From positions 1-6,018 of the forward strand of contig JAJRAE010000119.1 of NCBI GenBank assembly GCA_028682985.1: a stretch of DNA of 6,018 nucleotides, given 5' to 3'. The notes under the pieces are model-generated. The model did no database searches and was not told where the DNA came from. It saw nothing but the letters and a program-made list of their open reading frames with translations. The position numbers and the translations under genes are program-made. Positions 1-5,491 of the stretch are shown here, piece by piece; position 1 is the stretch's first letter, and every line of letters begins with the position of its first letter. The DNA comes from Methanobacterium sp. GTDB taxonomy: Archaea > Methanobacteriota > Methanobacteria > Methanobacteriales > Methanobacteriaceae.

Positions 1-43
1 GAATAACAATTTACTACTTTCTAACTAAATCACATTAAAATAA

Positions 44-56
44 AGGAGAGTTCTCC
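44..56 (+). promoter_or_regulatory. Ribosome binding site of the first glycosyltransferase, inside a small inverted repeat
   Basis: AGGAG at 44-48 is the only Shine-Dalgarno match ahead of the ATG at 62, with a rather long 13-base spacing. GGAG (45-48) is followed by AGTT and then by CTCC (53-56), its exact reverse complement, so the ribosome binding site could be paired in a 4-base stem. The pairing is visible in the sequence; any effect on translation is inference. Confidence 0.45.
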
Positions 57-61
57 AAATA

Positions 62-931
62 ATGTCAATTGATCTATCCATCATCATAGTAAACTATCAG
101 ACCTACCAGTTAACCAGGAATACCATAGAATCAGTGATAAATAAGGAACATCCGTTTGCCTACGAAATCCACGTGGTGGATAACGCATCAAAGGATGACA
201 GTCTAAAAAGGCTTCAGGAGGACTTCCAGGACCAGGAACTTGTTAAATTCATTGAAAACCCAGAAAATCTGGGGTTTTCCCATGCCAACAATAAAGCCCT
301 TAAAAATATAACCAGTGACTATGTTCTATTATTGAACTCAGACACTACAGTTCAGGATGATTGTCTGGAGAAGTGTTTAATAAAAATCTCCAGTAACCCG
401 GAAATAGGGGCGGTGGGCTGCAGGATACTTTTACCGAACGGCAGTCTGGATAAGGCATGTAAAAGGAGCTTCCCAGATGTTACAGTTTCATTCTACCGCA
501 TGACCGGATTATCAGCACTCTTACCTAAAAGCAAACGTTTTGGAAGATACAACTTAACCTATCTGGATGAGAAGGGTACCTACGAAGTTGACAGCCTCTC
601 CGGGGCTTTCATGATAGTGAGAAGAAGTGCAGTGGAGGAGGTGGGTCTTCTGGATGAAGATTTCTTCATGTATGGTGAAGACATAGACTGGTGCTACCGT
701 TTTAAGGAGAAAGGGTGGAAGATAGTTTACCATGGAGATGCCAGGATAACCCATTATAAGGGCGGCAGTGGCCGGCAGTCCAAAGCCCTATATGAGTTCT
801 ACAATTCCATGAGACTTTTCTATGACAAACATTATCGGGATGATCAGCCAGCAATTGTAACTGCTTTCATCTATTTGGGTATATGGGGAATATACGGATG
901 GAAGAAGCTGATTCACAGATTGAAGGGATAA
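62..931 (+). CDS. Family 2 glycosyltransferase (rhamnosyltransferase/WbbL-like)
   Basis: This 289-residue protein is a complete inverting GT-A glycosyltransferase that probably adds one sugar from a nucleotide-sugar donor to a lipid-linked glycan at the cytoplasmic membrane face. Motifs in order: IIIVNYQT (7-14) as the first strand; VDNASKDDS (39-47) for nucleotide binding; NLGFSHANN (69-77), the NxGF motif typical of the WbbL/rhamnosyltransferase subgroup; LLNSDT (90-95) in the place of the metal-binding DxD; GAFMIVRR (181-188); and FFMYGEDIDW (201-210), whose E206-D207 is the usual position of the catalytic base. A hydrophobic stretch near 264-279 followed by basic residues may anchor it to the membrane. 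The ATG at 62 is the only credible start, because an in-frame stop lies at 41-43 with no ATG/GTG/TTG between. AGGAG lies at 44-48. Donor and acceptor cannot be read from the sequence; rhamnose is only a family-based guess. Confidence 0.93.
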   Translation: MSIDLSIIIVNYQTYQLTRNTIESVINKEHPFAYEIHVVDNASKDDSLKRLQEDFQDQELVKFIENPENLGFSHANNKALKNITSDYVLLLNSDTTVQDDCLEKCLIKISSNPEIGAVGCRILLPNGSLDKACKRSFPDVTVSFYRMTGLSALLPKSKRFGRYNLTYLDEKGTYEVDSLSGAFMIVRRSAVEEVGLLDEDFFMYGEDIDWCYRFKEKGWKIVYHGDARITHYKGGSGRQSKALYEFYNSMRLFYDKHYRDDQPAIVTAFIYLGIWGIYGWKKLIHRLKG

Positions 932-952
932 ATATTTTAAATATGTGAAACT

Positions 953-987
953 TATTTGTTATAATATACAAACAAATAGTATATAAT
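953..987 (+). promoter_or_regulatory. Candidate archaeal promoter with inverted repeat upstream of the sugar-phosphate transferase
   Basis: The 97-bp gap between the first two genes holds a perfect 8-bp inverted repeat, TATTTGTT (953-960) and AACAAATA (971-978), separated by 10 bases. It is followed immediately by TATATAAT (980-987), a reasonable archaeal TATA box. Transcription would start about 25 bases downstream, near 1008, leaving a leader of about 20 bases before the ATG at 1029. The right arm lies where the purine-rich BRE is expected, so a protein bound to the repeat could block or guide TFB. The region is very AT-rich, so chance matches are likely and this stays a candidate. Confidence 0.4.
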
Positions 988-1028
988 TTCGATATTTATA
1001 TTTTTAAGGATAATTGTGAGAATAAGAG

Positions 1029-2426
1029 ATGATTAGAGAAAATCAAAAATACTTCAACTTTACACTTATAATGGCAGATATGGCAATAATCATATTGGCC
1101 CTTATATTAGCCTGGTACCTCCGTTTCCAGACCAGCGTATTTGGTAATGTGGGAATAAGTGGATGGGGATTTACCTATTATATGATCCCCCTAATATTTA
1201 TAATGCCTCTATTCATGGTGCTTTACTATATTTTCGGGCTTTACCGGCCCCGCAGAACCAACACCCTGGTATCAGAGATAGGTGACATAATAAAAGCCAA
1301 CTTCACCGGACTGGTGATCCTCACCACCCTCCTCTTTTTACTGGAAGCAATGGACTACTCCAGAATAGTACTGGCGGCTTTCATAACCTTCTGCACCATC
1401 TTCACTATTGGGGAGAGAATGGTCTTACGCAACAGCCTCAGAGTAATTAGATCACGGGGTTTTAATAGGAAACACATCCTGGTAGTTGGTGCTGGTGAGC
1501 TTGCAACAAAATTCGCCCATAAAATAGAGGATAACCCCTACATAGGATACAACATCATCGGATTTCTGGATGATAAACTAGAGAAAGGCCATAAAATCTT
1601 TAATTCAGAGGTTATAGGAGGGCTTGCAGATATGGAAAATATTATCCTAAAGCAACCCCTGGACCGGGTGGTGATAACTATCTCACCCCATGAACACAAC
1701 CTCATGGAACTGGTAAACCTATGCGAAAAACAGGGAGCAAAACCAGTGATAATTCCTGAATTCTCCCAGTACTTCCCAGCCCGGCCTAACATAGACATGC
1801 TGGACGACATACCCATTATAGACGTGAGATATGTGCCGCTGGACAACCTCTATAAGAAGTTTCTAAAAAGGATATTTGACTGTGTGGCAGCCGTCCTGGC
1901 CATCATAATCCTCTCACCCATAATAATAGCCACGGCATTGATGGTTAAAATAAGCTCACCTGGCTCCGTAATTTATAAACAGGAAAGAGTGGGTTTAAAC
2001 CGGAAAATATTCCAGATATACAAGTTCCGGAGCATGAAAGAAGAAGCAGATATCAGTTCCCAATGGACCACTGAAGACGACGACCGTAAAACCCGCATTG
2101 GAACTTTCATAAGGAAAACCAGCATCGATGAATTCCCCCAGTTTTTCAACATACTCAAGGGGGATATGAGCCTCATCGGACCACGACCAGAACGCCCTAT
2201 ATTTGTGGAGGAATTCCGGGAACTGGTGCCTAAATACATGATTAAACACTATGTACGCCCTGGGATGACAGGCTGGGCCCAGGTAAACGGCTGGAGAGGG
2301 AACACTTCCATCCAGAAAAGAATAGAGCATGACATATACTATGTGGAAAACTGGACCCTGTTACTGGACCTAAAAATATTCTTCATGACCTTTATTAGGG
2401 GATTCATCAACAAAAATGCCTACTAA
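1029..2426 (+). CDS. Polyprenyl-phosphate sugar-1-phosphate transferase (exopolysaccharide glycosylphosphotransferase, WbaP/WcaJ type)
   Basis: This 465-residue membrane enzyme moves a sugar-1-phosphate from a UDP-sugar to a polyprenyl phosphate, the first committed step in building a lipid-linked glycan. It has the full long-form architecture: four hydrophobic segments (about 10-30, 48-70, 93-107, 112-128), a central Rossmann-like domain with GAGELA (154-159), a further membrane helix (about 283-305), and the C-terminal bacterial sugar transferase domain. That domain shows SPGSVIYKQERVG (310-322), YKFRSMK (331-337), TSIDEFPQ (364-371) with the catalytic D367-E368 pair, GDMSLIGPRPE (378-388), GMTGWAQVNGWRG (412-424) and HDIYYVENW (434-442). 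Length and motif order match the family, with no sign of damage. The ATG at 1029 gives the usual N-terminus running straight into helix 1; GTGA at 1016-1019 is a weak ribosome site. The sugar (glucose, galactose or an N-acetylhexosamine) cannot be deduced, and in an archaeon the carrier could be undecaprenyl or dolichyl phosphate. Confidence 0.94.
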   Translation: MIRENQKYFNFTLIMADMAIIILALILAWYLRFQTSVFGNVGISGWGFTYYMIPLIFIMPLFMVLYYIFGLYRPRRTNTLVSEIGDIIKANFTGLVILTTLLFLLEAMDYSRIVLAAFITFCTIFTIGERMVLRNSLRVIRSRGFNRKHILVVGAGELATKFAHKIEDNPYIGYNIIGFLDDKLEKGHKIFNSEVIGGLADMENIILKQPLDRVVITISPHEHNLMELVNLCEKQGAKPVIIPEFSQYFPARPNIDMLDDIPIIDVRYVPLDNLYKKFLKRIFDCVAAVLAIIILSPIIIATALMVKISSPGSVIYKQERVGLNRKIFQIYKFRSMKEEADISSQWTTEDDDRKTRIGTFIRKTSIDEFPQFFNILKGDMSLIGPRPERPIFVEEFRELVPKYMIKHYVRPGMTGWAQVNGWRGNTSIQKRIEHDIYYVENWTLLLDLKIFFMTFIRGFINKNAY

Positions 2427-2442
2427 ATAAATATAAGATTTG

Positions 2443-2450
2443 TTTTTTTT
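2443..2450 (+). terminator. Oligo-T transcription end after the sugar-phosphate transferase
   Basis: Eight consecutive T bases begin 17 bases after the stop codon of the sugar-phosphate transferase gene. Archaeal RNA polymerase can terminate at such tracts without a hairpin. If used, the following DUF1616 gene would need its own promoter. Confidence 0.5.
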
Positions 2451-2457
2451 AAATAGA

Positions 2458-2467
2458 TTTATTAATA
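2458..2467 (+). promoter_or_regulatory. Weak TATA-like box upstream of the DUF1616 gene
   Basis: TTTATTAATA resembles an archaeal TATA box and sits just downstream of the T8 tract. It would place a transcription start near 2487, about 30 bases ahead of the GTG at 2519. The surrounding 92-bp gap is so AT-rich that other boxes fit nearly as well, so this is only a candidate. Confidence 0.25.
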
Positions 2468-2504
2468 GCCAGATAATAAAAGAAATAAAGATAAATTTTT
2501 ATTT

Positions 2505-2510
2505 GGAGGA
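2505..2510 (+). promoter_or_regulatory. Strong ribosome binding site that decides a GTG start
   Basis: GGAGGA lies 8 bases before the GTG at 2519, an ideal spacing. An ATG at 2511 follows the site with no spacing and reads only Met-Ser-Trp before TGA at 2520-2522, in a different frame. The GTG is therefore the start of the long gene. Confidence 0.75.
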
Positions 2511-2518
2511 ATGAGCTG

Positions 2519-4033
2519 GTGATAGAAAACAAAAGCACCGATCTGAAAATACTGGTGATACTCACCGTTCTATCACTGGTGTTTCTATTCCTACCCAGCC
2601 TGAACCAGTACCCACAGAACCTGGTACCCTACCTACTTTTACTAATTCTTTTACCGGGCTACGCTTTACTGGCCGCTTTAAAACCTGATGTTCAATTATT
2701 GGTGGCCAAAAGGTTGCTTTTAAGCGCTGGGTTGGGTTTGCTCCTTTACATTGTGATTTTTTCACTGTGGAGTTTCACTCCGCTACCCGTTTATATAAAT
2801 CCTCTAAGTGTCTTTCTAGCACCATTAGAGCCCTACCTTGCACCACTCTTAATATATTTATCCCCCGCTTATATCCTTTCCACTATCCTAATCCTGGACT
2901 TGGTGCTTATTGCCTGGGCACGCAGAAGAATCCTACCCACTGAGGGTGAGAAGGACAGATACCTTATCTGCCGGAAATGCAGGGGTTACTATCATCTTAG
3001 GGATGATGAATCACCAGAAGACTTTGAAAGCTGCCAGTGTGGAGGTGATCTGGAGTACCGGGAGGAAACCCGGAAAACTAGCCAAAAAAACGTATCAGTA
3101 AGTGCGGTGGAAGAACCAGACCGCCCTCAGAAGCCTAAAAAGGGATCATACTATCTGGATCTTTTAATATCATTCATATTAGGGGTTATATGTTTATTTT
3201 TAATCCTGACAGACCAAACCCTATTCATTGGTCTGGTGGAAATACTTTTAATACTGTTCCTGCCAGGATACGCCCTCATAAGCTTAATATGTACTAAAGA
3301 GGAGAATGCCGGTGCATTGGAAAGACTGGTCTATGGAGTGGCCGCCAGCATATCCCTGACTGCTGCTTTAGGTTTAACCTTGAATTTCACATCCTGGAAC
3401 ACCCTGGAACACCTCATCCTGATTCTTTCAATCTTATCCCTAATCTTCCTGGTAGCCGCATATCTGAGAAGAAGATCGACACCCCCGGATGAGCGTTACT
3501 ACCCAGAACTTGCCGGTTTCCTGAAAGGCAAGGGCGCTGGTTACAACAAGAATTCCCAAACAGAGAAGATGCTCACCATCCTACTCATACTATCTGTTCT
3601 TCTTTTAGCCTTCACCACCTACATAACCGCCAACCACCTGGAGGGAAAGCCCTACACCAATTTTACAGTAAAAAATGCCAGCGGCAGCACAGTGAACAGT
3701 CTCAACCTCACCAGTGGAGAGACCATGAATCTAACCATCAACCTGGCCAACCATGAAAACAAAAAGACCACCTACCACCTCCTGGTGAACTCTGGAAGCA
3801 TCATTATCACAGATCAGATAATAATACTGGAAGATGATGAGGTAAAAGATGTGAAGGTAAACCTAACCACGGAAGACCCAGGAAACAGAACATTGGAATT
3901 CAAATTATACAAACTACCCGACAATACAAATATTTATCAGATTATTAAAATACCCCTGATCATCAACGAGATAATAGCAGAAGAAACCACTACAGAAGAG
4001 ACTACAGTGACCACCGATGAAACCACAGGGTAA
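2519..4033 (+). CDS. DUF1616 family membrane protein with duplicated membrane module, zinc ribbon and sequon-rich outer domain
   Basis: This 504-residue integral membrane protein has no known function; DUF1616 proteins are common in archaea. Helices lie near 11-28, 35-53, 66-84, 117-134, 212-231, 236-257, 270-288, 299-316 and 351-370. The family hallmark LPGYAL occurs twice (45-50 and 248-253), each followed by two more helices and an RRR (135-137, 317-319), so the membrane module is duplicated. Between the copies is a zinc ribbon with C151-x2-C154 and C172-x-C174, then a charged linker (181-210). After the last helix comes a beta-rich domain (371-485) with LANHENKKTTY (409-419), resembling the NHE segment of DUF1616 C-terminal domains, with six N-x-S/T sequons, ending in a tail with three (E/D)ETT units. 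Nine helices with arginine-rich loops after the fourth and eighth put the zinc ribbon inside and the C-terminal domain outside. GTG start with GGAGGA eight bases upstream. Its place beside glycan genes suggests a surface-assembly role, but this is inference. Confidence 0.88.
   Translation: MIENKSTDLKILVILTVLSLVFLFLPSLNQYPQNLVPYLLLLILLPGYALLAALKPDVQLLVAKRLLLSAGLGLLLYIVIFSLWSFTPLPVYINPLSVFLAPLEPYLAPLLIYLSPAYILSTILILDLVLIAWARRRILPTEGEKDRYLICRKCRGYYHLRDDESPEDFESCQCGGDLEYREETRKTSQKNVSVSAVEEPDRPQKPKKGSYYLDLLISFILGVICLFLILTDQTLFIGLVEILLILFLPGYALISLICTKEENAGALERLVYGVAASISLTAALGLTLNFTSWNTLEHLILILSILSLIFLVAAYLRRRSTPPDERYYPELAGFLKGKGAGYNKNSQTEKMLTILLILSVLLLAFTTYITANHLEGKPYTNFTVKNASGSTVNSLNLTSGETMNLTINLANHENKKTTYHLLVNSGSIIITDQIIILEDDEVKDVKVNLTTEDPGNRTLEFKLYKLPDNTNIYQIIKIPLIINEIIAEETTTEETTVTTDETTG
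2774..2878 (+). repeat. Five 21-bp units encoding proline-phased heptads in the DUF1616 protein
   Basis: Residues 86-120 read as five successive seven-residue units: FTPLPVY, INPLSVF, LAPLEPY, LAPLLIY and LSPAYIL. Proline holds position 3 in all five (P88, P95, P102, P109, P116), leucine position 4 in the first four, and an aromatic residue position 7 in the first four. The DNA units differ at many third positions, so the pattern is kept at protein level or is an old duplication. The second membrane module lacks this stretch. Confidence 0.75.
2969..3040 (+). other. Zinc-ribbon segment inside the DUF1616 protein
   Basis: The segment runs from C151 to C174 with a CxxC (CRKC) and a CxC followed by GG (CQCGG), separated by 17 residues that include the run GYYHLRDDESPEDFE. 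Four cysteines in this spacing could bind one zinc ion. From memory, similar 'GYY...ESPEDF...C-x-CGG' ribbons occur in many Methanobacteriales proteins. Positive-inside reasoning places it in the cytoplasm. A partner is not known. Confidence 0.7.
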
Positions 4034-4051
4034 AATAAATAACTACTATGA

Positions 4052-4081
4052 TTTTTTTAAAAAAAATAAGGATTAAAAAAA
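4052..4081. terminator. Bidirectional oligo-T terminator between convergent genes
   Basis: The 60-bp gap between the converging stop codons holds T7 (4052-4058) directly followed by A8 (4059-4066), and another A7 at 4075-4081. Plus-strand transcripts meet the T7; minus-strand transcripts meet T7 (4081-4075) and then T8 (4066-4059). Such tracts suit archaeal intrinsic termination from both directions. There is no GC-rich hairpin. Confidence 0.6.
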
Positions 4082-4093
4082 GGGCTGAATTTT

Positions 4094-5407
4094 TTAGATC
4101 TTCACATAAAAGGGCTCATCAGATTCTTTTAGATTAAGCACGTTTTTAGTGTCCACCACAACCACATTTTTCTTCAGGGCATCTATTATCTGCTGGTTTT
4201 TCTTAAATTTATCATGATCAGCCAGTATAACTATACAGTCCACCTGGCTGATGTGAGTTTCAAAACTATTCTCTGAATGGTAGGTGCCCAGTCTAGTTTT
4301 AATGGACTCGGCGTAAGGGTCATAAACCGTGATCCGGGCCCCATTCTCCGCCAGTTCCTCTATCACGTTGACAGCGGGTGACTCCCGGGTGTCGCTGATA
4401 TTGGCTTTATAGCTGATTCCCAGTACCAGTATATGGGAACCCCTCAGCTTTTTACCTGCTCTAGAGAGGCCTTTTCTCACCAGGTTCACAGTGTGGATGG
4501 GCATGAAGTCGTTGATTTCACCGGCGGTTTCTATGAATCGGGGTATTATACCAAAGTGTTTGGCCCGGTATGATAAGTAGTAGGGATCCAGGGGTATGCA
4601 GTGTCCTCCCACTCCCGGTCCGGGATAGAAGGGTGTGAAACCAAATGGTTTGGTCCGGGCAGCTTCCAGCGCCTCCCAGATATCTATTTCCATCTTCTCA
4701 AAGATGAGGGCTAATTCATTGGCCAGGGCAATGTTAACATTACGATAGATGTTCTCTATCATCTTAACAGCCTCAGCTGTTTTACAGTCCTTAACCTGGA
4801 TCACATCTCCTGTTATGCCCTCAAAGAGCAGGGCACAGATCTCGGTGAACTCCGGAGTTAAACCACCCACCACATTGGGGGTATTTTCAATACAAAACTC
4901 CTTATTTCCAGGATCCACCCTTTCTGGTGAATAACCCACACCAAAATGAATCCCTGCTTTAAGACCGCTTTTCTCCTCCAGTACCGGCGTGAGAAATTCC
5001 TCGGTAGTACCGGGATAGGTGGTGCTTTTAAGTATCACGAACTGTCCTTCCTGCAGTATCTCACCCACCTCTTCTCCGGCATGATTAACATAGGATAAGT
5101 CAGGGCTTTTATCCTCACGGAGGGGTGTGGGTACGGTTATTATAATAAAATCACATTTTGCAAGTTCCCTATGGTCGGTGGTGGGATTTAACATGTCCAG
5201 ATTAATTTCTTCATCCTTCACATCCTCGATGTAGGATTTACCACATCTTAATTGTTCTGTTTTCTCTTCGGTCTTGTTGTAGCCTATTACTTTGTATTTA
5301 CTGCAGAATGCTGTGGCCAGGGGCAGTCCTACATAGCCCAATCCCACTATTCCAATGATTGCTGTGTTATTAGATATTTTATTTTTCAAGTTCTCTGTCC
5401 AGTTCAT
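4094..5407 (-). CDS. UDP-N-acetylhexosamine 6-dehydrogenase (WbpA/WecC-type nucleotide sugar dehydrogenase)
   Basis: This 437-residue cytoplasmic enzyme oxidises C6 of a UDP-sugar twice, probably UDP-GlcNAc (WbpA type) or UDP-ManNAc (WecC type), giving the uronic acid used in acidic glycans. Visible are the Rossmann GLGYVG (22-27), TVPTPL (91-96), LKSTTYPGTTEE (126-137), YSPERVDPGN (159-168), the central-domain K215 and N219 in AEAVKMIENIYR (211-222), TKPFGFTPFYPGPGVGGHC (252-270) with catalytic Cys270, and SYKANISDTRESP (332-344) in the C-terminal UDP-binding domain. The PFGFxPFYPGPGxGGHCIPLDP form resembles WbpA more than plain UDP-glucose dehydrogenase, so I favour an N-acetylated substrate but leave the symbol blank. 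The length matches the family. At the end of the second strand, where an acidic residue normally holds the NAD ribose, there is N44-K45. GGTGATC sits 4 bases ahead of the ATG. It lies 84 bp downstream of the glycosyltransferase on the same strand and may be co-transcribed. Confidence 0.93.
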   Translation of the reverse strand: MNWTENLKNKISNNTAIIGIVGLGYVGLPLATAFCSKYKVIGYNKTEEKTEQLRCGKSYIEDVKDEEINLDMLNPTTDHRELAKCDFIIITVPTPLREDKSPDLSYVNHAGEEVGEILQEGQFVILKSTTYPGTTEEFLTPVLEEKSGLKAGIHFGVGYSPERVDPGNKEFCIENTPNVVGGLTPEFTEICALLFEGITGDVIQVKDCKTAEAVKMIENIYRNVNIALANELALIFEKMEIDIWEALEAARTKPFGFTPFYPGPGVGGHCIPLDPYYLSYRAKHFGIIPRFIETAGEINDFMPIHTVNLVRKGLSRAGKKLRGSHILVLGISYKANISDTRESPAVNVIEELAENGARITVYDPYAESIKTRLGTYHSENSFETHISQVDCIVILADHDKFKKNQQIIDALKKNVVVVDTKNVLNLKESDEPFYVKI

Positions 5408-5411
5408 AGAT

Positions 5412-5418
5412 GATCACC
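5412..5418 (-). promoter_or_regulatory. Ribosome binding site of the dehydrogenase
   Basis: On the minus strand GGTGATC precedes the ATG (5407-5405) by 4 bases. It matches the GGTGATC part of GGAGGTGATC, the sequence complementary to the 3' end of 16S rRNA, and supports this start. Confidence 0.7.
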
Positions 5419-5470
5419 AAAATAAATAAAAAAAGAGGAGTATTTTCTTTTCTTTTACTATAAATACGAT
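5419..5470 (-). promoter_or_regulatory. AT-rich leader of the dehydrogenase with T7 tract and possible TATA box
   Basis: The 84-bp gap between the two minus-strand genes reads, in their direction, TATTTATA (5466-5459) as a possible TATA box, then an A-rich stretch, CTCCTC (5440-5435), T7 (5434-5428) and TTATTTATTTT leading into the ribosome site. The T7 could end some transcripts from the upstream glycosyltransferase, or the TATA-like box could start a separate dehydrogenase transcript near 5438. Both readings are low confidence. Confidence 0.25.
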
Positions 5471-5491
5471 CTATTATTTAATGTTTTACAA

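Noticed and set aside
554..754. A 66-residue minus-strand frame inside the first glycosyltransferase
   Set aside because: It is antisense to the conserved GAFMIVRR-GEDIDW region and shows no family features.
932..944. ATATTT-T-AAATAT inverted repeat just after the first glycosyltransferase
   Set aside because: It is a short pure A/T palindrome in an AT-rich gap, expected by chance and too weak to call a terminator.
1538..1846. A 102-residue reading frame on the minus strand
   Set aside because: It lies wholly inside the sugar-phosphate transferase gene, has no recognisable motif or ribosome site, and is rich in Ser/Met as expected of an antisense shadow.
1973..2330. Two overlapping minus-strand frames of 88 and 111 residues
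   Set aside because: Both are antisense to the most conserved part of the sugar transferase domain (TSIDEFPQ to GWAQVNGW), whose codon constraints explain the open frames.
2910..3101. A 63-residue plus-strand frame
   Set aside because: It overlaps the zinc-ribbon part of the DUF1616 gene out of frame; the in-frame reading has paired cysteine motifs and this one has no recognisable domain.
4749..4934. A 61-residue plus-strand frame inside the dehydrogenase
   Set aside because: It is antisense to a well-conserved enzyme region and has no ribosome site or motif.
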